Origin: an uncultured Erythrobacter sp.
GTDB taxonomy: Bacteria > Pseudomonadota > Alphaproteobacteria > Sphingomonadales > Sphingomonadaceae
Direction: 5' to 3'
DNA: 64,000 bases
Assembly (NCBI RefSeq): GCF_958304185.1
Contig: NZ_OY284433.1
Coordinates: 372,001-436,000, forward strand
Shown: positions 14,955-23,729 of the stretch, piece after piece
Numbering within the stretch: position 1 is the first letter of the stretch
Layout of the letters: every line of letters starts with the position of its first letter
Made by a program: the position numbers and the translations under genes
Notes under the pieces: generated by a model
Told to the model about the DNA's origin: nothing
The model's database searches: none
The model's input: only the letters and a program-made list of their open reading frames with translations

Positions 14955-15572
14955 ATGGCTGACACTACCCCCCCGAAGAAGACCCCGGCGAAATCGACCA
15001 AGGGCGCAACCACCAAGACCGAAGGCCTGACCAAGGCTGCGCCGGTCAAGCTGGCAGCGACGACCAAGGGCGAAGATGCAGCACCGGCCTCTGCTCCGGT
15101 GATCGAAGCCAAGAGCCGTTTCAACGCTGCGCTTGAAGAAGCCAAGGCTGGCGCCGCAGCGCTGCGCACCGAAGCGGAAAACCGCCTCAGCACTGTCAGC
15201 GGTCAGGCCAAGGGCAAGGGCACCGATCTGGTCGCCGAAGCCAAGGTCTATGGCGAACAGGCCAAGGGCAAGGCCAGCGAGCTCGCGGTGGAAGGCAAGC
15301 AAGTGGCGACCGATGCCATCGCCTCGCTCGGCAAGGTCGTTGGCGACACCGCTTTGCAGATCGACGAAAAGTTGGGCGAACAATATGGCGATTACGCCCG
15401 CAAAGCCTCGCGCACCTTGCAGGAAACTTCGGCCAAGCTCGAATCCAAGAGCGTCGATGAACTGAGCGAGGATGCCCGCGCGATGGTCCGCAAGAGCCCC
15501 GGTGTGGCTGTCGGGATCGCGGCGGTGGTCGGCTTTTTCCTCGCGCGGATGCTGGGCGGGAAGAAGCGCTGA
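14955..15572 (+). CDS. DUF883/YqjD-like membrane-anchored protein
   Basis: 205 residues. A Lys/Ala/Thr-rich N-terminus (TPPKKTPAKSTKGATTKTEG) is followed by a long Ala/Lys/Glu helical region and one C-terminal membrane segment (GVAVGIAAVVGFFLARMLGG) ending GKKR. This layout is that of ElaB/YqjD/DUF883 proteins, inner-membrane proteins that in E. coli associate with ribosomes in stationary phase. AAGGAG lies upstream of the ATG. First gene of a four-gene membrane operon running to 16971. Confidence 0.72.
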   Translation: MADTTPPKKTPAKSTKGATTKTEGLTKAAPVKLAATTKGEDAAPASAPVIEAKSRFNAALEEAKAGAAALRTEAENRLSTVSGQAKGKGTDLVAEAKVYGEQAKGKASELAVEGKQVATDAIASLGKVVGDTALQIDEKLGEQYGDYARKASRTLQETSAKLESKSVDELSEDARAMVRKSPGVAVGIAAVVGFFLARMLGGKKR

Positions 15573-15593
15573 TCCTGCTGAAAAGGCACGCTC

Positions 15594-16031
15594 ATGTATG
15601 ATACCGAGCCCGGCCAGTCGCTGCCGCCGGATGGCACCTTTGCCGATCCGGCGGTGACGCCCGAGGACGCTGAGGCGACCGAGGATAGCACCGGCTTTAC
15701 CTCGCTGCGTGACGATATCACCGCGCTGGTGGATGATGCGCGCACCTATGCCGAGGCGGAGATCGCTTTCCAGAAGACCCGTGCCAGCCTCGCCGGAAAG
15801 CGGGCGGGCCGGGCGCTGGTACTGCTGGTGCTGGCCTTGGTGCTGCTCCACATCGCGCTGATTGCGCTGGCCGTGGGCGCGGTGATCGCGCTGGCGCCGC
15901 TGGTGACGATCTGGGGCGCGATTGCCATTGTGGTGGGCGTGCTGCTGATCGGCGTTGCGCTGCTGGTGTGGAGCGCCGCGGGTGACGGCAAGGCGGTCTC
16001 GGCAATGTTCGATGCGGGAGAGGACGCATGA
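15594..16031 (+). CDS. Holin-X/YqjE-like phage holin superfamily membrane protein
   Basis: 145 residues. A soluble acidic N-terminus is followed by SLRDDITALVDDARTYAEAE and two adjacent membrane segments (about 68-96 and 98-122, ALVLLVLALVLLHIALIALA and TIWGAIAIVVGVLLIGVALL). This is the 'holin superfamily III/Actinobacterial holin-X' architecture that pairs with DUF883 proteins in many proteobacteria and is not phage-derived there. It overlaps the next gene by 4 bp. Confidence 0.75.
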   Translation: MYDTEPGQSLPPDGTFADPAVTPEDAEATEDSTGFTSLRDDITALVDDARTYAEAEIAFQKTRASLAGKRAGRALVLLVLALVLLHIALIALAVGAVIALAPLVTIWGAIAIVVGVLLIGVALLVWSAAGDGKAVSAMFDAGEDA

Positions 16032-16396
16032 CCCGCCTGCCGCAAAGCTTTATCGAAGACCGCGCGCTGCGCGATGCCGCTCGTGCCGTGCTGGCCGAGG
16101 ATATCGAGCGGCTGCGCGCCAGCCTCAGCGAGGAAGGCATCGCGAGCCGCGTATCGTCCGGCGTCAGCTCGACCATCACGAGCCGCATCCGCACCGGTGC
16201 GCGCGATGTGCTCGCACAGGCCAAGGCGCAGGCGGGCGACCACAAGGGCGTGCTCGCGGTGCTGATCGGCGCGATTGTGCTGTGGTTCGCTCGCGGGCCG
16301 ATCCTCGATTGGCTCGACGAATTCGCCGACATTGACGACGACACTGATACCGACGCCGCCTCCCCCGAAGGCGATGCGCAAGGAGACCTCGCATGA
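16028..16396 (+). CDS. Small membrane protein of the DUF883/holin-like operon
   Basis: 122 residues with one membrane segment near 78-95 (GVLAVLIGAIVLWFARGPIL), preceded by a helical cytoplasmic part (ALRDAARAVLAEDIERLRAS) and followed by an acidic tail. Overlaps both neighbours by 4 bp (ATGA), indicating translational coupling. Position equals that of YqjK-type proteins in enterobacterial yqjDEK operons, but sequence similarity is not evident to me. Confidence 0.65.
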   Translation: MTRLPQSFIEDRALRDAARAVLAEDIERLRASLSEEGIASRVSSGVSSTITSRIRTGARDVLAQAKAQAGDHKGVLAVLIGAIVLWFARGPILDWLDEFADIDDDTDTDAASPEGDAQGDLA

Positions 16397-16971
16397 CCGA
16401 ACCCACCCCCATCTCCCCCACCGACAGCCGCGACGCGCTGCGCGCCCGGATCGAGGCGGCAGAGCGCCGCAATGCCGACCGTACGCTGGCCGATCAGGCC
16501 CGCAACGCTGCGACGGCGGCGGTGGACTACACCCGTGCTAATCCGCTTACCGTGATTGGCGGAGCGCTGGCAGCGGGCCTTGTGATCGGCTTGCTCACCC
16601 GTCCCGGACGCCGGGTGGCTAGCCGGGTCGCGCACAGCACGGCCGGTGCGATTTCCGGCGCGGCCTCGTCCGCCAGTTCGGGGGTGAAGAATGTCGCTTC
16701 GCGCGGCGGTTCGCGCTTTGGTCAGATGATCGGTCAGGCTGCGGTGACCTATGCGATGACGCTGATCGATGAAGTGCTGGAGACCGCCCGCGCCGGTCAG
16801 GAGCGCGCTGAGGAACTCGGCGATGCGGCGGGCGTGCAGGCGAAGAAGATCACCGCCCGGACGTCCAATGCCGCAGGTTCGGCGGCGGACAGCACCCGCG
16901 CACTCGCCCGCAAGACCCGCGCTGCTGCGGCCGACATGGTGCGCGACTTGGGTCGCAAGACCAAGGGCTGA
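16393..16971 (+). CDS. DUF883-like membrane protein, end of operon
   Basis: 192 residues. A helical N-terminus (ALRARIEAAERRNADRTLAD) is followed by the DUF883-like membrane motif ANPLTVIGGALAAGLVIGLL at about 49-68 and RPGRR. A long Ala/Ser/Gly-rich, Lys/Arg-rich C-terminal region (about 75-192) is probably amphipathic helix. Translationally coupled to the preceding gene. Likely an envelope or stress-related protein; function unknown. Confidence 0.68.
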   Translation: MTEPTPISPTDSRDALRARIEAAERRNADRTLADQARNAATAAVDYTRANPLTVIGGALAAGLVIGLLTRPGRRVASRVAHSTAGAISGAASSASSGVKNVASRGGSRFGQMIGQAAVTYAMTLIDEVLETARAGQERAEELGDAAGVQAKKITARTSNAAGSAADSTRALARKTRAAAADMVRDLGRKTKG

Positions 16972-17054
16972 GCCTGACACAGCCCCTGAAGGCTTGCCCT
17001 CGCGCCCCAAGGCGCTAAAGGCGCGCGCATCTTTCCTCCCCAGGGACCCATATC

Positions 17055-17285
17055 ATGGCAGAAACCACCCCCACCCAGCGGCTCCACCTCGTGATGGGTG
17101 GTCGCGTGATCGATCCGCGCGGGATCGAGTTTCAGGATCCCGAGAGCATCCACGTCGTCGGCGTCTACAGCTCCTATGATGCTGCGGTCGACGCGTGGCG
17201 CGCGCAGGCGCAGCGTACGGTTGACGACGCCGAGATGAAGTATGTGGTGGTCCACATCCACAAGCTGCTGACGCCCGAAGACTAA
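17055..17285 (+). CDS. DUF4170 family protein
   Basis: 76 residues matching the conserved small DUF4170 family of alphaproteobacteria: RLHLVMGGRVIDPRGIEFQD, then VYSSYDAAVDAWRAQAQRTV and KYVVVHIHKLL. Soluble, no signal. Function unknown. It lies 84 bp after the membrane operon and before a GNAT gene on the same strand. Confidence 0.85.
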   Translation: MAETTPTQRLHLVMGGRVIDPRGIEFQDPESIHVVGVYSSYDAAVDAWRAQAQRTVDDAEMKYVVVHIHKLLTPED

Positions 17286-17315
17286 TTCGCGGACATCGGC
17301 GCCGTGGCCGGTTAC

Positions 17316-17792
17316 ATGATACGCGCCTTCGTGCCCGCCGATGCGGAAGCCATTGCCGCGCTGACACTGACGGCGATCCGTCAGACGGCGCTGCAGGCCT
17401 ATTCGCCCGAACAGGTTACCGCGTGGTCGGCGCGCTATTCGCCTGCGCGGCTGTTCGAAGGTGCGGCGCGGGGCGATGTGATCCTGGTTGCCGCCGATGA
17501 GGATGACCGGCCCGCCGCCTACGCCGTGCTTGAGGCGGACGGGCATCTCGACATGCTGTTCTGTCACCCTGATCACACCGGGCACGGGCTAGGTCTCGGG
17601 CTGCTGAACGAGGCGGAGGTGGCGGCGCGAGCCGTCGGCGCCGAACGGCTGTATACCGAAGCGAGCGAGCTTGCCCGACCGGTGTTTGCACGGGCCGGAT
17701 ATGCCCTGCTCCACCGCCGCGATTTCACGATTCCGTATGAAGGCGGCGAAGTGGCGATCCACAATTATGCGATGGAAAAGCGCCTCGGCTAA
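17316..17792 (+). CDS. GNAT-family N-acetyltransferase
   Basis: 158 residues from ATG at 17316 (MIRAFVPADAEAIAALTLTA); a GTG at 17304 would add four residues and neither start has a clear RBS. GNAT motif A is CHPDHTGHGLGLGLLNEAEV, with motif B near LYTEASELARPVFARAGYAL. This branch resembles YafP/ElaA-type acetyltransferases of unknown substrate. It is not toxin-like: it lacks a DUF1778 partner. Confidence 0.85.
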   Translation: MIRAFVPADAEAIAALTLTAIRQTALQAYSPEQVTAWSARYSPARLFEGAARGDVILVAADEDDRPAAYAVLEADGHLDMLFCHPDHTGHGLGLGLLNEAEVAARAVGAERLYTEASELARPVFARAGYALLHRRDFTIPYEGGEVAIHNYAMEKRLG

Positions 17793-17823
17793 AAGCGCGA
17801 GGCTAACCCCCGCGCATCCAGAC

Positions 17824-18111
17824 TTAGCGAAGCGCGGCGAATGCTCCGGCAGCAGCAACCGCGAGCATCGTCAGCACCACTCGCGTGCGGCGGTCCGCGC
17901 GCCTTGAGCCCCAGCGCTGTTCGTCGAGATACCAGCGCCCCTGCCCATCGGTCTTGAGGACATCCGCACCTTTCAGCCTCGCAAAGGCACTCTGACGGTC
18001 TGGTGTACCGGGATCATACGCAATCGCGTCCGCCATGCTGATCGCACCAGCATCAACGAAATGCTGCACCACCCGCCGCTCGGCAATCGGCCTGACGGGC
18101 GGGACAGCCAC
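17824..18111 (-). CDS. Small protein with C-terminal membrane anchor
   Basis: 95 residues. The N-terminal ~65 residues (ERRVVQHFVDAGAISMADAI, FARLKGADVLKTDGQGRWYL) look like a winged-helix-type fold, followed by a basic stretch RRADRRTR and one terminal membrane helix (VVLTMLAVAAAGAFAAL). It starts 3 bp after the greA stop on the same strand, so it is probably co-transcribed. Function unknown. Confidence 0.72.
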   Translation of the reverse strand: MAVPPVRPIAERRVVQHFVDAGAISMADAIAYDPGTPDRQSAFARLKGADVLKTDGQGRWYLDEQRWGSRRADRRTRVVLTMLAVAAAGAFAALR

Positions 18112-18114
18112 GCT

Positions 18115-18591
18115 CTAGATGAACTCGATCTTGTTGACGTGGTAGAACTTCTCGCCCGACGGCACGGTGACTTCGATATCGTCACCCACCTGCTTGCCGA
18201 TCAGCGCGCGGGCGAGCGGCGAGGTGTAGGAGATGCGCCCCTTGGCCGCATCCGCTTCGGTCTGGCCGACGATCTGGTACCGGATCGGCTTGTCGTTCTC
18301 GTCGAGCAAGGTCACGGTCGCGCCGAACACGATCTTGTTGCCCGACAGCGTGGTCGGATCGATGATCTGCGCGCGGCTGACCATGCCTTCGATGTCGCCG
18401 ATCATGGCTTCGACCTGGCCCTGCCGCTCCTTGGCGGCGTGGTATTCGGCGTTTTCCGAAAGGTCGCCGTGCGCGCGTGCTTCTTCGATAGCCTCGACGA
18501 TTTTCGGGCGTTCCTCGCGCAGCACCTTGAGGTCGGCTGTCAGCCGCTCATACCCCTCGGCCAGCATCGGCACCTTGTCCATCGTCGCCAT
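18115..18591 (-). CDS. greA: Transcription elongation factor GreA
   Basis: 158 residues, the standard GreA length, from ATG at 18591; the frame extends further but homologues begin [14 protein letters not shown]. The N-terminal coiled coil (about 10-75, [34 protein letters not shown]) carries the acidic tip that stimulates RNA polymerase transcript cleavage. The C-terminal FKBP-like domain ends [15 protein letters not shown]. It lies downstream of carB with a 114-bp gap. Confidence 0.97.
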   Translation of the reverse strand: MATMDKVPMLAEGYERLTADLKVLREERPKIVEAIEEARAHGDLSENAEYHAAKERQGQVEAMIGDIEGMVSRAQIIDPTTLSGNKIVFGATVTLLDENDKPIRYQIVGQTEADAAKGRISYTSPLARALIGKQVGDDIEVTVPSGEKFYHVNKIEFI

Positions 18592-18705
18592 TTCTGTTGT
18601 CTTTCTGTCTGTTATGCTTGGCACTTCATCCCGCTTGGGAAGAAAGCGATCCCGGCCGTTCGATCCATACGGCGCGGGGACTTTCAATCTGTGGGGAAGC
18701 GTCAG

Positions 18706-21700
18706 TCAGATGCCATAATAGTCCTGCATCGACCGGACTTCAAGCTGATCAGGCCGGATCACCGAAATCGCTGCGGCCGCGGCCGCCGATCCGGCCGCCG
18801 TCGTGTAGTACGGAACCTGATTCGCTAGCGCTGCCATGCGGATGGATTTGCTGTCGAGCAGCGATTGCCAGCCTTCGGTTGTGTTGAAGATCAGCGCGAT
18901 CTCACCATCGATGATCTTGTCGACGATATGCGGCTGCCCCTCAGCCACCTTGTTGACACGCTCGACCGCAAGACCCTGTTCGGCAAGGTAAGTCTGCGTG
19001 CCCCCAGTCGCGATAACCCTGAACCCGTGCTCGATCAGCTGACGCACGCCCGCGACAATCACCGGCTTGTCGGTGTTCTTCACGGAGACGAACACCGTGC
19101 CCGATTGCGGGGGGACCATGCCGGCCCCGATCTGCGATTTGAGGAAGGCGGCCTCGAAGGTCGCATCGATCCCCATGACCTCCCCGGTCGACTTCATTTC
19201 GGGGCTGAGCACCGGGTCGGCGCCGGGGAACCGCGCGAACGGGAACACCGCTTCCTTGACCGCCATATAGGGCAGATCACGCTTGAACGGCGGGAAGGTG
19301 CTGAGCTTTTCACCTGCCATCACCCGCGCGGCGATCTTGGCCACAGGCTGCCCGATAGCCTTCGCCACGAAGGGCACGGTGCGGCTGGCGCGTGGGTTCA
19401 CCTCGATCAGATAAACCTCGCCATTCTTGACCGCGAACTGGATGTTCATGAGGCCCACCACGCTCAGCGCATGGGCGAGTAGCACGGCCTGACGCTCCAT
19501 TTCGGCGATGATTTCAGGCGCGAGCGAATAGGGCGGCAGAGTGCAAGCGCTGTCGCCTGAGTGGACGCCGGCTTCCTCGATATGCTGCATAACGCCCGCG
19601 ATGCGGACTTCCTCGCCATCGCACAGCGCATCGACATCGCATTCAATCGCATCGCGCAGATATTGGTCGATCAGCACGGGGCTGTCGCCCGACACATTCA
19701 CGGCGGTTGCGATGTAATTGTCGAGCTGCGCTTCGCTGTCGACGATCTCCATTGCACGGCCGCCCAGCACGTAGGACGGGCGCAGCAGCACCGGATAGCC
19801 GATGCGGGCAGCCACAGCGGCGGCTTCATCGCGGCTGCGGGCGATGCCGTTTTCGGGCTGCTTCAGCTTCAGCTTGCTCACCAGCTTGGCGAAGCGTTCA
19901 CGGTCTTCGGCAAGGTCAATCGCGTCGGGCGAGGTGCCAAGGATCGGGATGCCCGCATCCTCCAGCGCCTGCGCCAGCTTGAGCGGAGTTTGCCCGCCGA
20001 ACTGGACGATCACGCCAACCAGCTCGCCGTTCTGCTGTTCGACCCGCAGGATTTCGAGCACGTCTTCGTCGGTCAGGGGCTCGAAATAGAGCCGGTCGGA
20101 GGTGTCGTAATCGGTCGAGACGGTCTCGGGGTTGCAGTTGACCATGATCGTCTCGTAGCCCTGCTCCGCAAGCGCAAAACAGGCGTGAACGCAGCAGTAA
20201 TCGAATTCGATCCCCTGCCCGATCCGGTTCGGCCCGCCGCCGAGGATGACGATCTTTTTGCGATCCGACGGCGCGGCCTCGCACTCGGGCTCGCCGAAGG
20301 TCGGGGCCTCATAGGTCGAGTACATATAGGGCGTGATCGCCTCGAACTCGGCGGCGCAGCTGTCGATGCGCTTGAACACGGGGAAAACGCCGAGCTTATG
20401 TCGCAGCGCGCGCACTTCATCCGCGCTGGTCGCGCCAGCCATCGCAACGAGCGCATCGTGGAGTAGGCCGGAACGCTTGGCCTGGGTCTCGCCCATGCCA
20501 CCCGCCACGCCGACCGACCGCACCGCCAGCGTCGCCAAACGGCGATCGGAAAAGCCCATCGCTTTCAGGCGCCGCAGCCCTGCCGCATCGCGCGGCAAGC
20601 CATCGGTCTGCACCTCGCGTTCGGCGGCGATGATCTGTTCGATCTGACGCAGGAACCACGGGTCGTAGAACGTGACGGCGGCGATCTCCTCGACACTCAT
20701 GCCTTCGCGGAAGGCTTGGCCGACCTTGAGCAGCCGGTCAGGCGTCCGACGCGACAGAGCGGCGGTGATAACGTCGCGGGACTGGCCTTCCAGCTCCGGT
20801 ACGCGATTGAACCCGTCGAGCCCGGTTTCGAGCCCGCGCAGGGCCTTCTGCATCGACTCCTGAAAATTGCGGCCGATCGCCATGACCTCGCCGACCGACT
20901 TCATCGCGGTCGAAAGGTCAGTCGCTGCGCCCTTGAACTTTTCAAAGGCAAAGCGCGGGATCTTGGTCACGACATAGTCGATGGTCGGCTCAAAGCTGGC
21001 CGGGGTCGCACCGGTGATCTCGTTGGTGAGCTCATCGAGCGTGTAACCAACCGCCAACTTCGCCGCGACACGGGCGATGGGGAAGCCCGTCGCCTTGGAT
21101 GCCAGCGCCGAGGAGCGGCTGACACGCGGGTTCATCTCGATCACGATCAACCGGCCATCCTTGGGATTGACCGCGAACTGGACGTTGGAACCGCCCGTCT
21201 CCACCCCGATCTCGCGCAGGCAAGCAATGCTGGCCGAGCGCATGATCTGGTATTCCTTGTCGGTCAGAGTCAGCGCCGGGGCGACGGTAATCGAATCCCC
21301 AGTGTGGACGCCCATCGGATCGACGTTTTCGATGGCGCAGATGATGATCGCGTTGTCCTTGCGGTCGCGCACCACCTCCATCTCGAACTCTTTCCATCCG
21401 AGCAGCGATTCCTCGATCAACACTTCGGTGGTGGGCGAGGCATCGAGGCCTTCGCGCACGATCTGGTCGAATTCGGCCTTGTTATAGGCAATCCCGCCGC
21501 CGGTGCCGCCGAGGGTGAAGCTGGGGCGGATGATCGAAGGCAGGCCAGTGCGCTCAAGGATTACGCGTGCTTCCTCAAGCGTGTTCGCCACGCCAGAACG
21601 CGCGCTTTCCAGCCCGATGGAGGTCATCGCATCACGGAACCGCTGGCGGTTTTCGGCCTTGTCGATCGCGTCGGCCTTGGCCCCGATCATTTCCACGCCG

Positions 21701-22032
21701 TATTTCGCGAGCGTGCCATCAGCGTCGAGCGCCAGCGCGCAATTCAGCGCGGTCTGCCCGCCCATCGTCGGCAGCAGCGCGTCGGGCCGTTCCTTGGCGA
21801 TAATCTTGGCGACGATATCGGGCGTGATCGGCTCGATATAGGTGGCGTCGGCGAACTCGGGATCGGTCATGATCGTCGCCGGGTTCGAATTGACGAGGAT
21901 GACGCGGTAGCCCTCCTCCTTCAACGCCTTGATCGCTTGCGTGCCGGAATAGTCGAACTCGCACGCCTGCCCGATGATGATCGGACCAGCGCCAATGACG
22001 AGGATGGAGGAAATGTCGGTGCGTTTGGGCAT
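18706..22032 (-). CDS. carB: Carbamoyl-phosphate synthase large subunit
   Basis: 1108 residues, full length. It makes carbamoyl phosphate for pyrimidine and arginine synthesis with CarA. Two homologous ATP-grasp halves are visible (N half opening [21 protein letters not shown] half opening [20 protein letters not shown]), each with ATP-grasp motifs ([20 protein letters not shown] and [20 protein letters not shown]). The C-terminal MGS-like allosteric domain (about 960-1108) ends in [17 protein letters not shown]. carA lies 1.7 kb upstream on the same strand, separated by two genes and a DUF559 cassette. Confidence 0.98.
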   Translation of the reverse strand: MPKRTDISSILVIGAGPIIIGQACEFDYSGTQAIKALKEEGYRVILVNSNPATIMTDPEFADATYIEPITPDIVAKIIAKERPDALLPTMGGQTALNCALALDADGTLAKYGVEMIGAKADAIDKAENRQRFRDAMTSIGLESARSGVANTLEEARVILERTGLPSIIRPSFTLGGTGGGIAYNKAEFDQIVREGLDASPTTEVLIEESLLGWKEFEMEVVRDRKDNAIIICAIENVDPMGVHTGDSITVAPALTLTDKEYQIMRSASIACLREIGVETGGSNVQFAVNPKDGRLIVIEMNPRVSRSSALASKATGFPIARVAAKLAVGYTLDELTNEITGATPASFEPTIDYVVTKIPRFAFEKFKGAATDLSTAMKSVGEVMAIGRNFQESMQKALRGLETGLDGFNRVPELEGQSRDVITAALSRRTPDRLLKVGQAFREGMSVEEIAAVTFYDPWFLRQIEQIIAAEREVQTDGLPRDAAGLRRLKAMGFSDRRLATLAVRSVGVAGGMGETQAKRSGLLHDALVAMAGATSADEVRALRHKLGVFPVFKRIDSCAAEFEAITPYMYSTYEAPTFGEPECEAAPSDRKKIVILGGGPNRIGQGIEFDYCCVHACFALAEQGYETIMVNCNPETVSTDYDTSDRLYFEPLTDEDVLEILRVEQQNGELVGVIVQFGGQTPLKLAQALEDAGIPILGTSPDAIDLAEDRERFAKLVSKLKLKQPENGIARSRDEAAAVAARIGYPVLLRPSYVLGGRAMEIVDSEAQLDNYIATAVNVSGDSPVLIDQYLRDAIECDVDALCDGEEVRIAGVMQHIEEAGVHSGDSACTLPPYSLAPEIIAEMERQAVLLAHALSVVGLMNIQFAVKNGEVYLIEVNPRASRTVPFVAKAIGQPVAKIAARVMAGEKLSTFPPFKRDLPYMAVKEAVFPFARFPGADPVLSPEMKSTGEVMGIDATFEAAFLKSQIGAGMVPPQSGTVFVSVKNTDKPVIVAGVRQLIEHGFRVIATGGTQTYLAEQGLAVERVNKVAEGQPHIVDKIIDGEIALIFNTTEGWQSLLDSKSIRMAALANQVPYYTTAAGSAAAAAAISVIRPDQLEVRSMQDYYGI

Positions 22033-22592
22033 TAGGGGATCAGGTCCTTGATCTTAGGTCTATCTAGTTCTTGCACTGCGCGTATTTCGGCAGCGGTGGG
22101 GCCGGATGGAAATTTATCGTCCACCATGAGATCGGCTCGGGCGGCCGACCAGTTGATGAGCCGCATTCCGGCACGCTGGCCATCGCATCCCTGCCTGATA
22201 AGTTCGCGGTACAGCCCAGGCCTGCCGCGCACCTTGTACAGAGCGGGGTCGTCGGCAATCAGCAGGAGACCTTCCTTGGTCGCGGGTCTGTCGTGGAAGT
22301 CGTCGCGCGCTTTCTGCGATGAACTGCCCTCAAGCACAGTTATGCCTTCTGTCTGGCCCTTCGTCTGGGAGACCTTGATGAGGGAGCGCAGCGCCTCGGG
22401 CGCCAGCTTCGTCACGTCGTAAGTGTAGGACGGGACCCACTGGTGCGGTGAATTGTGCAGCGGATCAACTACATCCTTCTTCGGAGCAAGGCGTTTGAGG
22501 CAAGCCTCGACCGTCTCCGATCCCTCACGCCAGTCTGTGCAACCTGTCAGCATTCCCATAGCAATCAAAGCGGCGATCATGGTGCGACCCAT
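22032..22592 (-). CDS. Predicted lipoprotein of unknown function
   Basis: 186 residues with a lipoprotein signal ([14 protein letters not shown]; lipobox LTGC, Cys at about 18). The mature part has Cys in VEACLKRL and LIRQGCDGQ and no domain I recognise. Its stop overlaps the carB start by one base and its start touches the stop of the next gene upstream, so it is in tight tandem between the 22592 gene and carB. Confidence 0.75.
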   Translation of the reverse strand: MGRTMIAALIAMGMLTGCTDWREGSETVEACLKRLAPKKDVVDPLHNSPHQWVPSYTYDVTKLAPEALRSLIKVSQTKGQTEGITVLEGSSSQKARDDFHDRPATKEGLLLIADDPALYKVRGRPGLYRELIRQGCDGQRAGMRLINWSAARADLMVDDKFPSGPTAAEIRAVQELDRPKIKDLIP

Positions 22593-23194
22593 CAGCCTTC
22601 TCCTCCAGTTGGTGCCTGCGCGCTTATTTCGGGCGTGAAGGCAAAGGTGATCTTGGTGTAGCGGTTCACCAGCGGCAGGACGTCGGGCTTGGACGCGGCG
22701 CTGCCGAAGATGAAGGTGCAGTTGCGGCGGATGTCGACCAAGCGGTCGCCGTCGCGGGCCATGATGTAGCTCAGGACATAATAACTGCGCGGCGCGTTGC
22801 GGCGGCCGATGATGTCGAGCTGCTTGATGGTGTCGGTGCCCGAGGCGAGTTGCTCGGCATCGGTGTAGCCCTGCTCCTTGCGCGCATTGGCGGCGGCGGC
22901 GTGGCGAGCGGCGGGGTCGAAGTCCGCTGCGTCGAATGGGCTTTCAGCGGCGGCAACACGGCAGTCCATCCGGCCCGCGACGGGGTAGCGGCTGCCCTCG
23001 TCATGCAACACGGGGCGCCAGAAGGTGAGCACCGGGAGGCCGGTTTCGGGTGAGGTGTCGAGAGTGACGGAACCATCGCCTTGGAAGGCCACGCCCTCGG
23101 CGATCTCCGCGCCGGGCCATTGGTCGACGGGCGCGGGATTCTGGGCGAGCGAAGCGGTTGAAATGGTTGTCAAAGCAGCGGCGAATGCCGTAAT
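22592..23194 (-). CDS. Secreted protein of unknown function with damaged or atypical 5' end
   Basis: The credible protein is about 200 residues: a signal-like hydrophobic stretch (ITAFAAALTTISTASLAQ) then a soluble domain with two Cys (MDCRVAAAE, RRNCTFIFG). No ATG or GTG lies at its natural 5' end; the frame runs straight from ATT at 23194 into a GC-rich palindromic repeat (23195-23236) and then antisense to the DUF559 gene. I infer that the repeat or cassette insertion removed the original start. It may use ATT or TTG, or be a pseudogene. Its stop abuts the lipoprotein start. Confidence 0.55.
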   Translation of the reverse strand: MTAFAAALTTISTASLAQNPAPVDQWPGAEIAEGVAFQGDGSVTLDTSPETGLPVLTFWRPVLHDEGSRYPVAGRMDCRVAAAESPFDAADFDPAARHAAAANARKEQGYTDAEQLASGTDTIKQLDIIGRRNAPRSYYVLSYIMARDGDRLVDIRRNCTFIFGSAASKPDVLPLVNRYTKITFAFTPEISAQAPTGGEG

Positions 23195-23236
23195 CCCCTG
23201 CCCCTTGGGGAAGGGGTAAGGGATGGGGGTACGACC
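23195..23236. repeat. REP-like repeat, left flank of DUF559 cassette
   Basis: A GC-rich repeat with core CCCCTTGGGGAAGGGG followed by GGGATGGGGGTACGAC (ending 23235). A similar unit in the same orientation ends at 23629 and an inverted one lies at 23657-23699. Confidence 0.7.
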
Positions 23237-23239
23237 GCA

Positions 23240-23599
23240 GTGGAAAAGCACCTGACCAGCCTCGCGCGCAAGCTTCGCAACCAACCAACGGAAGCGGAAC
23301 ACCGCCCCTGGCGACACCTGCGCGCCAGCCAACTGGAAGGCGCGAAATTCACCCGCCAACACCCTATCGGCAACTTCATCGCCGACTTTGTCTGCCGCTC
23401 CCTGCGCGTCGCCATCGAACTCGACGGTGGTCAGCATGCGGACAGCACCACGGACGCCAACCGCACCCGCATTTTCGAAGCTCACGGCTATCGCGTGATC
23501 CGCTTCTGGAACAACGAGGTGCTGGGGAACATGGACGGGGTGCTGACGGTGATTGCGCAAGAGATTGCAATTGCGCGCAACCAAACCCCCCTTCCCTAG
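23240..23599 (+). CDS. DUF559 (Vsr-like endonuclease fold) protein
   Basis: 119 residues from GTG at 23240. It is a typical DUF559 protein: KLRNQPTEAEHRPWRHLRAS, KFTRQHPIGNFIADFVC, VAIELDGGQHAD, YRVIRFWNNEVLGNMDGVL. The family has the very-short-patch-repair/restriction-endonuclease-like fold with a Glu/Asp catalytic core (ELDGGQH); its role is unsettled. The stop codon falls in the loop of the right-flank repeat palindrome (CCCCTTCCCT-AG-AGGGAAGGGG), so gene and repeat are tightly joined. It lies antisense to, and inside, the space between carA and the secreted-protein gene. Confidence 0.85.
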   Translation: MEKHLTSLARKLRNQPTEAEHRPWRHLRASQLEGAKFTRQHPIGNFIADFVCRSLRVAIELDGGQHADSTTDANRTRIFEAHGYRVIRFWNNEVLGNMDGVLTVIAQEIAIARNQTPLP

Positions 23600-23629
23600 A
23601 GGGAAGGGGCTGGGGGATGGGTGTACGAC
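23588..23629. repeat. REP-like repeat, right flank of DUF559 cassette
   Basis: A perfect 10-bp palindrome CCCCTTCCCT-AG-AGGGAAGGGG (23588-23609) followed by GGGGGATGGGTGTACGAC (to 23629), in the same orientation as the left-flank copy. Confidence 0.75.
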
Positions 23630-23656
23630 GCCCGAAATGACGCCCTGCCCCCTCAC

Positions 23657-23699
23657 CGTCGAACCCCCATCCCCAACCCTTCCCCAAGGGGAAGGGAGA
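23657..23699. repeat. Third REP-like repeat, inverted
   Basis: GTCGAACCCCCATCCCCAAC followed by the palindrome CCCTTCCCC-AA-GGGGAAGGG (23677-23696): the same unit in opposite orientation, between the cassette and the carA stop. Confidence 0.7.
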
Positions 23700-23729
23700 T
23701 GAAGGGCCAAAAGATTGCTGCGGCGGCCC

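Noticed and set aside
15594-16031. Phage holin / prophage remnant
   Set aside because: The gene sits in a chromosomal operon of DUF883-type membrane proteins with no phage genes nearby; the holin-X architecture is common in such operons.
17316-17792. A second GNAT toxin
   Set aside because: There is no DUF1778 partner gene, and the N-terminal region typical of TacT-like toxins is absent.
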